A stretch of 64,000 nt of DNA from SAR324 cluster bacterium. Its GTDB lineage: Bacteria; SAR324; NAC60-12. This document shows positions 49,101-50,224 of the stretch, piece after piece. Numbering within the stretch: the stretch's first letter is position 1; every line of letters starts with the position of its first letter. The notes under the pieces were generated by a model, which saw nothing but the letters and a program-made list of their open reading frames with translations, had not been told where the DNA came from and ran no database searches. A program made the position numbers and the translations under genes. The DNA is taken from contig JANQJU010000033.1 in NCBI GenBank assembly GCA_028281495.1, positions 372,001 to 436,000 on the forward strand. The letters run 5' to 3'.

Positions 49101-49618
49101 GATAGATCAGGTTTCTGGCCTTGAAGCAATGCACTGTATATTTTTCCTAATCTTTTATTGATCAAAGAAATCCCCCAGCCATCCACAATCAAATGATGGT
49201 ATACAAACCAAAAGTTGAAACGAGACTCACCCAATTGGAGCAAAGCGAATCGAAATAGAGGCTTTCCTTTCATCTCAAACGGTTGCATAAACTGCTCTTG
49301 CATCCAGAGCTTGGCGGCTTGGTGGGGATCTTTTTCTCGTGAAAAATCATACAATGGAACTTCCACCAGCAAGTCCTTGAGGAAGACTTGCCTGGGAGTT
49401 TCATCGTCTCCAAAGACTAGCTGCGTTTGCAACGCATCATGGCTTTGTACCAAGTACTGAACCGCGGACTCAAATAAGACCGGATCAATTGCTCTATCAA
49501 TCTGTGTATATCCACCGATGTTGTATAGTGGCACCTCCGAATGGAGTAATTGATCAAACCAAATTTCAAGTTGAGGTGAGGACAAAGGATAACTTTGAAT
49601 CCTGGGTTTGGGTGTCAT
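21311..49618 (-). CDS. Seven-module hybrid NRPS-PKS megasynthase, 9435 residues
   Basis: One uninterrupted reading frame from ATG 49618 (GAGG about 7 bases upstream) to 21311, about 1 MDa. Domain order: C (HH at 141-142), a half C domain (about 440-660), A1, PCP1 (Ser1310); C (His1502), A2, PCP2 (Ser2376); C (His2574), A3 holding a PLP decarboxylase (Lys3584), PCP3 (Ser4046); C (about His4248), A4 holding a methyltransferase, PCP4 (Ser5467), E (His5650); C of D-residue type (His6110), A5, PCP5 (Ser7003); C (His7191), A6, PCP6 (Ser8064); KS (Cys8297, His8430, His8470), AT (Ser8772), ACP (Ser9112), TE (Ser9242). Codes read by eye against GrsA: A1 unassigned, A2 Gln-like, A3 beta-Ala, A4 Tyr, A5 Gly, A6 Thr. 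The product should be a hexapeptide-derived compound with one C2 extension. Phosphopantetheinyl transferase, MbtH-like protein and exporter are not seen in the window. Linkers hold several in-frame minisatellites. Confidence 0.97.
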   Translation of the reverse strand: MTPKPRIQSYPLSSPQLEIWFDQLLHSEVPLYNIGGYTQIDRAIDPVLFESAVQYLVQSHDALQTQLVFGDDETPRQVFLKDLLVEVPLYDFSREKDPHQAAKLWMQEQFMQPFEMKGKPLFRFALLQLGESRFNFWFVYHHLIVDGWGISLINKRLGKIYSALLQGQKPDLSPPPYKQFIDQDRLYIDSSRYKSHQRYWGEKYQTLPRPLFHPRYGEPLAGQRPPSGRKTIVFPRPFYNRLLMLAKHNQSTLFQVLLGALYVYFTRITHREELTIGLPVLNRSNAAFKQTVGLFIGVCAARFSFGTDLSFQQLLEAVGNVLKSDYRHQRLPISEVNRLVGLPSKGQAKLFDLQLNYARHDHDNDLEGVIKPLNNHYEQKPLSISVWEFHENEPVQVDFVYNRTYFEDGDIEGIQSSFTKILYYVLDHVEVPIRSIPLFTQVEQAWESQLAYWRKQLEAPLPSLSFPSDALDTTHSNALNTIPSNALATPLTESLKAMSEQQNGTLFVTLLAAFNILLSRLTDTEDILVGTSTASHKTFVLRTDLSGNPSFQELLQRVQEVIWQAQANADISFEKLLETLQPTRTQNQHPLCEVWFHPHAFDAALESSELSTKALIAVYVEEQDGVVEMQWVHQPTQISASRLAALVSQYQYLLEQIVTASEVPIRNYSLVTPETQALLPNPCEVLPTPQYPTVLDLIFSRAKQTPEHPAVKQKQHTWSYSELIEAAQAIAQALLSQEIRHGDVVAICGPRSFGVITSMMGVWLTKGVLLLLDEKLPHSRQQQMLQEAEAKFLLSGFSPGHLGVETIRDTLSLLQVDPYTGHPVEAIPSRKTLPTVVPEDPAYIFFTSGTTGMPKGILGRHNGLSHFLDWQRKTFEVGPSDRCAQLIGWSFDAVLRDVFLPLTCGATLCLPEAEVNLSSEYVLSWLEQEQVSLLHTVPSLAQSWLTGIPSGVTLAALRTVFFSGEALKASFIRQWRAAFPEAEEIINLYGTTETTLVKCCYRVPTQLLSGVQPVGFALPHSQALVVTQQQQLCGIGELGEIVLRTPFRSLGYLNAPQAQAQRFSKNPFCSDEQDWWYYTGDQGRYRPDGSLEILGRLDDQIKIRGVRIEPSEIEVTLNQHDSVHAALVVLHESDKYSAVSMSESGTSTVGASTAVLPGTGTPAVGASTVGASTAVLPGASTPAVGASTIGMPGAGTPATGMPGAGTPHLTAYVILSRPIEDCARVLRAWLQERLPEYMVPNRFMVLDQFPLTPNGKIDRKALPDPILDVSVEEQTPQNEIEHLLCALWSQVLTHKVTSTQADFFALGGHSLLATQLASRIRESFGIEMPLKVIFDTPRLQAQADWLASQQRGSAILDAEIPRLKDAHKEMFALSFAQQRLWFLAQLEEQSTTYNIPAVFRLKGTLDEEGLRQSLVDLIQRHESLRVCFPSVDGEVAVQLNEVEAPLSILDLSDLSAEELQQQKATWIIQHAQTPFDLSEGPLLQLLLLKLVPGEHLLLFNMHHIISDAWSIGVLLRDWGQLYNAYVQNQEPPLAELPIQYTDYAAWQRNWLQGEALDRQRTYWMSKLAGAPELLELPTDYPRPAIHSNHGKRQWSHLGEELTQHLQQFCQQQGATVFMTLLAAFKVLLFRYSGQTDLLVGTPIANRTHRQTEDLIGFFVNTLVLRTQLKPEQTFLELLKAVRQTSVEAYSHQDLPFESLVEHLNPKRSLSHSPLFQAMFVLQNTPAISLDFVDVEASFLEQDNRVTKFDLTLNVTERGGQLCCQWEYNTDLFLPETIQRMGEHFSVLLQGIIRDPGQTLAQVPLLTKTEIQQLQLWNQTQMEDPQDLTIVDEFQAQVEKTPNPIAVILDRMDGSERTLSYQQLNAKANQLAHHLIGLGVGEGSLVGICVERSLEMVIGLLGILKAGGAYVSLDPDYPRQRLQFMLEDASVSILLTQHSIQERLLSLPANVTTVIDLDREWEAIETHSSKNPVRHIQAKDLAYVIYTSGSTGVPKGVMIEHASLRNHMQWMKQAFPLGEQAVVFQKTPFSFDASIWEFYAPLLSGGTVLMAKPGGHQEPDYLLQAIQRYQVTVLQVVPSLLKMLLETPDFQSELPLQHLFCGGEPLSQDLKQAFFQYHPQIQFHNLYGPTETTMEATCWRCDPEAPVVAIGRPIANTQIHILDPNGQLTPLGIPGELCISGAGLARGYLHRPEFTAEKFIEMEIWGQSRRVYKTGDRARWLPDGNLEYLGRLDHQIKLRGFRIELGEIEALLRQHEGVQDAVVTLHDPEENPCLIAYVTSAMSLEEAAPTLRRWLKTHLPDYMVPAHFNVLEKFPLTPNGKIDRKSLPEPDCLGLASSQPHTIRTEREHLLSALWAQVLGREITNVQSDFFEVGGHSLLATQLVSRIRESFRVEMPLRTIFELPVLRDQVQWLENRPRGEEIVERELSSIQKRDDETPLTLSFSQQRLWFLAQLEEHHAAYNMSAAIHLKGVLDEEVLRQALQGVIQRHESLRLSFPVIDGDPALQINPIYDPLRVTDLSRLSATEQSRQVTDWMYQHAHTRFDLSHGPLLSLHLLKLNSSETTQPEQILLFNMHHIISDGWSIGVLIREWSQLYNTGVQKQTPELPELPIQYTDYAVWQRQWLQGEVLNRQLTYWADKLADAPELLELPTDYPRPAVMSYQGKRIRYTLGPQLTHQLKQFSRQHGATVFMTLLAAFKGLLYRYSGQQDLLVGSPIANRPHPQTENLIGFFVNTLVFRTQLQGGFSFLDLLKQVRQTSLEAYSHQDIPFEYLVEQLNPSRSLSHSPLFQVMFILQNTPEAPLELCGLQTAFMEAEQTTAKFDMTLSIAEQEVVKETDSTVQTGLVCDWEYATDLFRPETIQRMTEHFRALLEEILLDPERALHQFFLLTKAEQQQFQAWNQTRTDFPHEQTLVDLFQTQVEKTPQKLALKLDTEIDQPDPALSFQALNRAANQLAHYLRDAGVGPGTFVGVCVERSLEMVIGILGILKSGAAYVPLDPNYPPERLQFMLKDSEASVLLTQSHLLERLPIEEPDLERSVLEGSVLEGLVLEGSVLEGPDLEGQASRTRPASRTNVICVDREASQIAACSEMNLERHNLPEDLAYVIYTSGSTGKPKGVLGTHHGMVNRLNWMWKTYPFEAEEVCCHRSSINFVDHVAELFSPLLQGMSVVLLAEEKMRDTIGMIHMLHQYQILRVVLVPSLLSSLLEQGPEALQKLSSVKYWFCSGEALSATLVKRFYDRLPQGILVNIYGSSEVSADVTAYQVERQDILNILNYFSSEPQPAPYSLSQQLSSKNITTPGVGVETLKQSFQSKAVPQRPQPKDEYYAYLKEHVLPYLVNTASPRFIGHMTSVLPSFNYELTDLISRLNQNMVKVETSKSLVFLERQAMSMLHHAFYGFPESFYAEHAQQSGKSLGITVSGGSMANVSALWVARNLVLPADDHFPGVAQAGVMEALVYHGYQKLVILGSRLMHYSMKKAASLLGLGMENIVYVDRDAAGKMDMTALRRCIEDCRQKRWCILALMGLAGATETGTIDPLEEMAEIAKAHQIHFHVDGAWGGPVVFSDQYKSKLKGIEQADSITICGHKQLYLPLGISFCLFRQPEMAQAIAVNAAYQARKGDYDFGQFSPEGSRPSLSICLHAALHLIGKQGYAKLIDNGIEKAQYLREQLQKQEAFELMIEPELNILNFRYLPIQFRSKQAYGGLTEADNFRINEANVQLQKLQFQEGRSFFSRTQLTNTLYGKDVAIDVYRAVLANPLTTYQDIDFVLEDLLKIAAEHIEEEWVKPPEMTQWKKAPLENVEQDALLDKYVIPIGRPISNTQIYILDSHRQPVPIGVSGELYVGGIGLAQGYLKRPELTAKKFLDIEIWGKIQRVYKTGDLARWLPNGHIEYLGRLDHQIKLRGIRIELAEIEVTLCQHEAIQDAVVVLYGKDNTSTGPARLIAYVTLVLNTSSVEAGVLRAWLKAHLPDYMVPANFIVLEQFPLNPNGKIDRKALSEAEPSHHMESPSAQEQPPLSETEQLLCSLWSQVLGTEIASAQSHFFETGGHSLLATQLVSRIRESFGIEMPLKLVFERVVLREQAAWLDQQLRHGIATNIDLPPIRPRSKDERLVLSSAQQRLWFLGQLEGSQATYNITATLHLEGPLDEAALQRSWMALVQRHESLRVCFPEVDGEATIQVNEVYDPLSVIDLSELPETEQQQQVTEWIHQQAQASFDLDTGPLLRLHLLKRSKSDEKSDEKSQKHILLISMHHIISDGWSLGVLAREWSQLYNTYARSHEIPDSQIPDSQIPDSQIPDSRLPLPELPIQYTDYAAWQSQWLQGEVLEQQTAYWRDQLAGAPELLELPTDYPRPAVMRYQGKLWKSQLGVEVTQGIQQLSQQQGVTVFMTLLSAFQVLLSRYSGQSDVLVGSAVANRNHPQTEKLIGFFVNTLVFRTQMEAEQNFVQLLKAVRKTALEAYSHQDVPFEYLVEQLNPARRLSHAPLFQVAFALQNVPAISLDLDGLQITSLEPDHTTSKFDLTLHVAEEATATGPTLKCQWEYNHDLFRPETIQRMSEHFQVLCEGILSCPDVPLSRLPLLSKAEQIQLQAWNQTQTDFPKNQTIVDLFEAQVEHTPDHIAVVFDQSLSYRELNTKANQLAHHLIRLGVGAETLVGVCIERSVEMVIGLLGIWKAGGAYVPLDTDYPKERLQFMMEDASVPILLSQSHLRHGLPESSAQVICLDQEGESIATESSQNPRRQSGPENLAYVIYTSGSTGQPKGVQVLHSGLTNLALAQIQGFQLDSQSQVLQFASLSFDASVSEIATTLLSGATLHLIRKSRLLNPDFVGWLDQHGITHVTLPPSFLNNLPQADLPQLKTLVVAGESCPESVLAHWSQNRRFLNAYGPTESTVCASMAVCSPEMRKPPIGQPIANIQIYILDANHQPQPIGIPGQLCIAGVGLARGYLHRPELTVDKFVELEIFGQTQRVYQTGDRARWLPDGSIEYLGRLDHQVKLRGFRIELGEVESVLRQHSLVNESTVIHDTEADRLNAYLTRTPLVELWPSLAEFYVYDDVVYRSMATHESRNQKYLAAFQQALPGKTVVEIGPGPELILSRLALEAGATHVYAIELLEETYRKAQATLNQLGLNERITLIHGDATQVDLAESVDYCISEIVGSIGGSEGAAVIINQARRFLKDRACMIPQRSLTKVTAVSLQEDQFEYGFSEIASHYVQKIFDQVGYPFDLRLCVKNLPLSQIISNSDVWEDLNYTQPMALEDTHSIRLEFHQASSFTGLLVWLTLQVDNEHQVDILHEQESWIPIYLPLFTTGHEVNRGDRLVATVQRTLCDNQLNPDYCIEGELLREGKKPLAIQYCSYHYRAEYRHNSFYQKLFEAKDIPRASDLNSDALRAYLSRRLPEYMMPARFTVLDQFPLTPSGKIDRNALPHPDEEAFQGGYEPPRTDIETRLVEVWNQVLKQSNIGIFDNFFERGGDSILSIQIVAKSRSLGLEFSPRDLFQHQIIADLASVAKPLTTQKVAEQGPVTGAVPLIPIQQRFFKRHSQAPGHFNQAVLLAIPKQLEDSALQQALARLIEHHDGLRLRFRQTESGWEAQQEAVLSESLPYHCEDLSALSPSEQTQALQERADFWHASLDVEAGPLMRLVQFHMGHESRLLWCIHHLVVDGVSWRVLIEDLQTAYYQAVTHQPIRLPAKTSAFQAWAERLLQWQDSEACVLQANYWRQLPPGNPLPLDNPSGQNRVVDSQHHTIHFSPELTHRLLTQVPAAYRTQINDVLLTALMLTLQEWTGTLHHLIDVESHGRADLFEEIDLSRTVGWFTALHTISLQLPVEADLGSALKSIKEQLRTVPHEGVGYGVLRYLGQEPLPQGQILFNYLGQFDPSVQEIEWDFAPETSGQAFSQHGEREHQIEINGQTIKGGLKLTWSYSEDQYSESTIHQLASRYQHHLEQLIEHCVVAFGYTLSDFTLARLNQTQLDQLVRLYGHNIEELYPLSPMQQGLLFHSLYDPNSRIYFEQFHFGIRGSLKREAFHRAWQHLVRRHAILRTAFWHKTEIPLQVVQKTASLSWQWIDCHELSETEYQEELPRLLEEERSHGFELTQAPLMRVQVIQESDSRFRLVLNHHHLLLDGWSLPILLTELFETYSALATNQMPRLPSNRPYRDYIAWLGEQALEKAEAYWQKQLQGFAAPTPLWMETRHTGSVDYQEETISLEASLFQQLQHFSRQHRFTLNTLVQGAWAALLSRYSGENEVVFGVTTSGRQIPVNGIHHMLGLFINTLPLRVDIGRAEEDLLRTLSLIQNQQQQNEQYAYTALADIQKWSDVPNGTPLFETIVVFENYPVDEKLRDPQAITSLQITDVHGTEFTNYPITLAVMPGHQLRFKLTYDSHRFQQERIQRMLEHLSRLLEGMVQMPEQSWHHLPLLTAAEQNQLQAWNHTQTQFPPTQFPPTQFSPTHFPPTQFSPTHFPPTQSNPNNTLVDLFQAQVSRTPEKTAVVFEKQSLSYQVLNTKVNQLAHSLRRLGVGAETLVGICVERSLEMVIGLLGILKAGGAYVPMDPSYPQERLQFMLDDSRVSVLLTQRALQERWSDLVENIICLDSDWDSIAAASEAGTLGGAAPEQLAGLAPEQLAYVIYTSGSTGCPKGVMIEHHALVNFLCAMQQRMKLTSTDKLLAVTTLSFDIAALELYLPLISGGQTIILRQEAASNGEILAQQLEEHQITVMQATPSTWKLLAHSGWNQRTPLKILCGGEAFPRQLNPILLKNSTQLWNVYGPTETTIWSSLHDITHHPETPERIGHPIANTQIYILDKNGQPTPLGIPGELCIAGEGLARGYLNRAELTAEKFKEIDLFGVSTRVYKTGDLARWQPDGTLEYLGRLDHQIKLRGFRIELGEIEAVLNQHERVKEAVVVLSPPEKSSLAAYVTLVTPTDVRILQQWLKTRLPDYMVPTSFTVLETFPLTPNGKIDRRALPEPHGVFLVEQQVPHTDTERFLCDLWSQVLGAGVTSVHSHFFESGGHSLLATQLVSRVRTSLRREMPVRVVFEHPRLQEQAVWLDTQARGSDLPPIRPLDPGEPWGLSFAQQRLWFLAHFGEDSATYNMHTALSLNGSLDVASLQGAWTALVQRHEALRTCFPNREGVATVQVTSIDNPLGITDLSDCSQPEQQRQITERMEAHASAPFDLTRGPLVKVELLKLNPSYQVLLFNMHHIISDGWSIQILIREWSLLYNALIQKREATLPELPIQYTDYAAWQKNWLQDEVLEQQRVYWLKKLKGAPELLELPYDTPRPAVMSYQGKTFKHLLEPNLTQNVREFSQQNGVTAFMTLLAAFQVLLHRYSGQSDLLVGTPIANRSLHQVEHVIGFFVNTLVLRTSINGNLTFLEFLGRVKETALEAYSHQDFPFESLVEQLNPTRNLSHSPLFQVMFSLQNWDGTSLDWDGLEITPLEQENTIAKFDLSLNIIEQTDCLICYWEYSTDLFSTDTMTRMSQHFQTLLEGVMDQADQAVAQLPLLSSAEMQKLQAWQGPQADFSQNQTLVEWFQTQVMKTPEEIAVVFEAPGGIEVDPLSYKVLNAKANQLAHHLMELGVGAETLVGICLERSLEIVIAVLGVLKAGGAYVPLDPDTPEERLQFMMEDSAVSVLLSQDSLLQKFPFSTTQVVCMDTQWEQIAGCSEGNPPQQSGPENLAYVIYTSGSTGKPKGCQVTQANVTRLFAATEALYHFDYHDVWTLFHSYAFDFSVWEMWGALLYGGRLVVVPYLTSRNPEAFYQLLLKHKVTVLNQTPSAFTQLTQVDTQPEALSLRWVIFGGEALDLAGLQHWFTRHGDQHPQLVNMYGITETTVHVTAYPIRHDINSTYKRIGKPLADLQVRVVDANYQPVPIGVSGEVLVGGAGVTRGYLNRPELTAKRFIEIHAEGQKQRFYKTGDLACWLPDGELAYLGRCDDQVKLRGFRIELGEIEASLCQHSTVHEAVVIHSQDENPRLIAYVTLSKAGNSEVLRRWLKTQLPEYMLPSSINILEQFPLTTNGKINRKALPKPKPKPASSASSTFPRSGIAQKIAAAWCDVLQLEQVGTHDNFFDLGGHSLLLLKLHGKLQPLFATSFSVVDLFHYPTIQSFVEFIAPQTSHAKPQPRLPQPAQGTDGRGQEIAIVGMAGRFPGASDIDTFWQNLKEGMESITHFSEETLLANGIDPEQLHDPNYVKAIGLVDGVDQFDASFFGYTPAEAEILDPQQRLFLECAVEALEHAGYGKTSDHQTVGVYAGSGVNQYLWQNLAKHPELSSTVGAFQLMISNTQDNLATRTAYKLSLNGPAVSVQTACSTSLVAVHMASQGLLTGDCDIALAGGVTLIIQPTGYLYQQGMIFSPDGHCRAFDAKAEGTVGSSGVGVVVLKRLDKALADRDHIHAIIKGSAINNDGSNKVGYTAPSVKGQSAVIAKAMRGIDYESIGYIETHGTGTVLGDPIEIKALQEAYREQTQKTEFCAIGSVKTNIGHLDTASGVAGLIKTTLALKHKKLPPSLHFEQPNPEIDFAHSPFFVNAELSDWRSETGPLRAAVSSFGIGGTNAHVVLEEAPQVEPHPEPHLAPHLQSDLQSDLQSDLQSDLQSHLGTEARPSWHLLVLSAKTPTALARVCDNLAHHLIQHPELSLADMAYTLSVGRQSWAYRHTIICQSHEEAIQQLGRVATSAFDPTPDHGMPGPVFMFSGQGSQYLNMAQGLYREEPLFKEQVTRCVELLQPHWEWDLREVLYPSTGSEAEAVQRLEQTAFAQPVLFVVEYALAHLWMAWGVHPTAMIGHSLGEYVSACIAGVFPLEVALELVVIRGRLMQAQPKGAMLSVSLSEQEVMPWLTDDLALAVHNSPQQCVVSGTVAAIAALENQLHSQGIDCVRLHVSHAFHSFLMHAALTPFVTQVARIFETTELHAPNIPYLSNVTGTWITAEQATDPNYWGQHLIQTVRFSEGIRVLLTQSLLTQSPQVFLEIGPGSVLTTLVKSELQSARSVDSQPLVLGCLRHPKQSIPDEAFLLKTLGKLWAAGMPIDWEAVYTQNSIHRIPLPTYPFERQRYWIGPTPTKSEASVPVQESPAAPSVSAGHPRPSLSSHYAEPRSVLEHRLTEIWQSTLGIQSIGIHDDFFDLGGHSLLAVSIMNRIRHDFASTLPASALLEYSTIAKLAARMHSHETTLTWPALVPVQSQGTQTPLFCMAGACGNVLAYQVLATLLGTDQPVFGLQTLGLDGASPALERVQDIAKHYINDIQTIQPEGPYRLAGHSFGGLVAFEMACQLENQGHTVEALCLFDSMPPQSEHLATFFSLDEWENLLLLRDILNLGRSSHTSLDRSALEALPDHDACYQAVFQQLQQDQAMPAYTTLEQLHQLVSVLQANRAAMQKYRPKTSVQAPLMLFRIKNAPHASQESDAGKWDYGWNSWTKERVDVFPVSGNHLSILNPPHIQEVAQQLRDIFRLK
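22169..25288 (-). other. PKS module: KS - AT (malonyl) - ACP, no reductive domain
   Basis: KS about 8125-8550 with IAIVGMAGRFPGA, Cys8297 in QTACSTSL, His8430 in THGTGT and His8470 in NIGHLDTA. AT about 8680-8990 with FSGQGSQY, Ser8772 in GHSLGEY and HAFHS at 8868, the signature of malonyl-CoA. ACP Ser9112 in GGHSLLA. No ketoreductase, dehydratase or methyltransferase lies between AT and ACP, so the extension should stay a beta-keto unit. The KS-AT linker contains a 12-bp repeat (LQSD units). Confidence 0.92.
23870..23940. repeat. 12-bp in-frame repeat in the KS-AT linker
   Basis: Five exact or near-exact units of GGTCTGATTGAA, coding for LQSD tetrapeptides, followed by diverged GGTGTGG units. 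Confidence 0.92.
25289..28498 (-). other. NRPS module 6: C - A6 (Thr) - PCP
   Basis: C domain with LSFAQQRLWFLAH and HHIISDGWS (His7191). A6 has YTSGSTGKPKG, FDFSVWEMW and NMYGITETTVHV. The code D-F-W-N-I-G-M-V-H-K is identical to the standard Thr code. PCP6 (Ser8064) is of the type that passes its chain to a ketosynthase. The Pro/Lys/Ala-rich linker after A6 (KPKPKP) and the one before the KS are flexible. Confidence 0.9.
28499..31738 (-). other. NRPS module 5: C (D-residue acceptor) - A5 (Gly) - PCP
   Basis: The C domain begins LYPLSPMQQGLLFHSL and has HHHLLLDGWS (His6110), both typical of the class that condenses a D-configured donor, which matches the E domain just upstream. A Pro/Thr/Phe/Gln repeat (FPPTQ units) forms the C-A linker. 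A5 code D-I-L-Q-L-G-V-I-W-K is one residue from a published Gly code (DILQLGLIWK). PCP5 carries Ser7003. Confidence 0.88.
30250..30346. repeat. 15-bp in-frame repeat in the module 5 C-A linker
   Basis: Six to seven units related to GTTGGAGGAAACTGG, coding for FPPTQ/FSPTH pentapeptides. It joins the C and A domains and keeps the frame. Confidence 0.92.
33485..34561 (-). other. PRMT-like SAM methyltransferase embedded in adenylation domain A4
   Basis: About residues 5020-5378. The SAM-binding motif I is VVEIGPGPE and the acidic ribose-binding strand is VYAIE. A loop SEIVGSIGGSEG has two glutamates placed like the double-E loop of protein arginine methyltransferases. The C-terminal half reads like their beta-barrel (ASSFTGLLVWL, SWIPIYLPLF, VNRGDRL). 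Insertion between A8 and A9 is a known position for NRPS methyltransferases. Whether it methylates N, O or C cannot be told. Confidence 0.82.
36731..36793. repeat. 15-bp in-frame repeat in the module 4 C domain
   Basis: Four units of GGGAATCTGGAATCT coding for IPDSQ pentapeptides between HHIISDGWS and the LPELPIQYTDY motif. A 12-bp duplication (SDEK) lies nearby at about 36905-36935. Confidence 0.92.
38204..39835 (-). other. PLP-dependent group II decarboxylase domain embedded in adenylation domain A3
   Basis: About residues 3262-3805, inserted between A5 and A6 of the A domain. It shows a complete group II decarboxylase pattern: an N-terminal segment with SPRFIGHMTSVLPSF and NQNMVKVETSKS, the PLP phosphate region SGGSMANVSALWVARN, the ring-stacking His in HYSMKKAASLLGLG, HVDGAWGG with Asp3552 that pairs with the pyridine nitrogen, and the Schiff-base Lys3584 in CGHKQLYLP 32 residues later. 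About 545 residues is the normal length of the whole enzyme. The N-terminal motifs recall PanP-type aspartate 1-decarboxylases (aspartate to beta-alanine) rather than glutamate or aromatic decarboxylases. That subfamily call is from memory. The substrate could be free Asp or Asp already bound to PCP3. Confidence 0.9.
40440..40535. repeat. 15-bp in-frame repeat in A3
   Basis: At least six units close to CCTTCTAAAACTGAT, coding for VLEGS/PDLEG-type pentapeptides in a loop before the A3 core motif. Confidence 0.9.
42374..45562 (-). other. NRPS module 2: C - A2 (Gln-like) - PCP
   Basis: The C domain shows LSFAQQRLWFLAQ and MHHIISDAWS: the catalytic His1503 and Asp1507 are kept, but the usual Gly after Asp is Ala. 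A2 (about 1820-2320) has YTSGSTGVPKG and NLYGPTETT. Its code reads D-A-W-Q-F-G-L-M-E-K, close to the published Gln code DAWQFGLIDK (two conservative differences). PCP2 carries Ser2376. Gln or a related polar residue is a tentative prediction. Confidence 0.8.
46000..46205. repeat. Complex in-frame minisatellite in A1
   Basis: About 200 bases of degenerate GC-rich units (CACCGACTGCGGGAGTACCG-like) coding for Gly/Ala/Ser/Thr/Pro-rich sequence (VGAST, PGTGTP). It lies between A8 and A9 of the first A domain, the point where other A domains accept inserts. Confidence 0.9.
47640..48301 (-). other. Half condensation domain in module 1, lacking the catalytic HHxxxDG
   Basis: About residues 440-660. 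It starts at LAYWRKQLEAP, a motif normally found in the middle of C domains, and continues through LFVTLLAAFNILLSR, DILVGT, FVLRTDL and FEKLLETLQPTR. The N-terminal half with the active-site histidines is absent. It follows directly after a complete C domain, so it looks like a remnant of a deleted or recombined module. A 24-bp repeat (NAL-x-T units) lies within it. Confidence 0.75.
48159..48220. repeat. 24-bp in-frame repeat in the half C domain
   Basis: Two full units and a partial one of a 24-bp sequence beginning AG(A/G)GCATTGGA, coding for S-N-A-L-x-T type units. It keeps the reading frame. Confidence 0.8.
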
Positions 49619-50224
49619 ATAAGCCTCAATGAAAAATTATTAGTTCACTATTTTTGAATAGAGAGCGAATTCACACGTTTCTATACGAAATGCCTCAGTG
49701 AAAGTCATAAACGGAAAAAGCAACTAATATCAGCAACTATAGTCTGAACCCAATTCCGTGGGGTCAAACAAAGCGAAATGATGAAAAAATACTCTATTAA
49801 ACTCAGGTATATCTGTATGTTAGATACATGTCTAAAAACAGATAAAATTTTCTCTATTCGTTCTACCTTACCGTTTTTATTCCGACTGCTTGGTACCTCC
49901 TTTAGCTCCCAATTGCAACCTTAATTTAAGGCAAACATAGATACCTAGTTAAGATTTAATTCAGTGTAATTTACGATAGCAATCGAGAGGCAATACACCC
50001 GTTTCGAGTTTGTAAACCTACCGACTTTCCCACCATCTCCCTCTAGAATGTAACTCGTTATTCTCTTCAAATAGAGAGGTTCTTGCACCTGGTAGAGATT
50101 TAGAGTTTTCATTTTCACTTCTTAAGGATAAATTTCAGCAAGTTAGGTAACTACCACTCATATAGACATCTATTTGATCGTTCCAATCCTTGCAATTCTC
50201 TAAGTAAATCTCTAAGAGCCGACC
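49619..50224. promoter_or_regulatory. Intergenic region between divergent NRPS-PKS gene and esterase operon
   Basis: About 600 AT-rich bases with no gene that I can support. It must contain the promoters for the 28 kb megasynthase gene (minus) and the esterase operon (plus). A short inverted repeat TATCT...AGATA at about 49809-49825 is a possible operator but could be chance. I see no convincing sigma-70 pair, riboswitch or small RNA. Confidence 0.4.

Larger units (their letters stand above)
45563..49618 (-). other. NRPS module 1: C - half C - A1 - PCP
   Basis: C domain at about residues 8-435 with PLSSPQLEIW and an intact HHLIVDGW (His141, His142, Asp146). A second segment at about 440-660 resembles only the C-terminal half of a C domain. 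A1 spans about 690-1260 (FTSGTTGMPKG, NLYGTTETT, YTGDQGR, NGKIDRKAL). Its code reads D-A-R-H-F-S-L-L-V-K, which I cannot assign. A Gly/Ser/Thr/Pro/Ala repeat of about 65 residues interrupts the A1 C-terminal subdomain near 1140-1208. PCP1 has Ser1310 in GGHSLLA. An N-terminal C domain before the first A domain suggests acyl initiation (a lipopeptide start) or loading from another synthetase. Confidence 0.85.

Noticed and set aside
21311..49618. Many open frames on the plus strand and in other minus frames across the NRPS gene
   Set aside because: They lack ribosome sites and family motifs and lie opposite or inside a protein with clear domains throughout.
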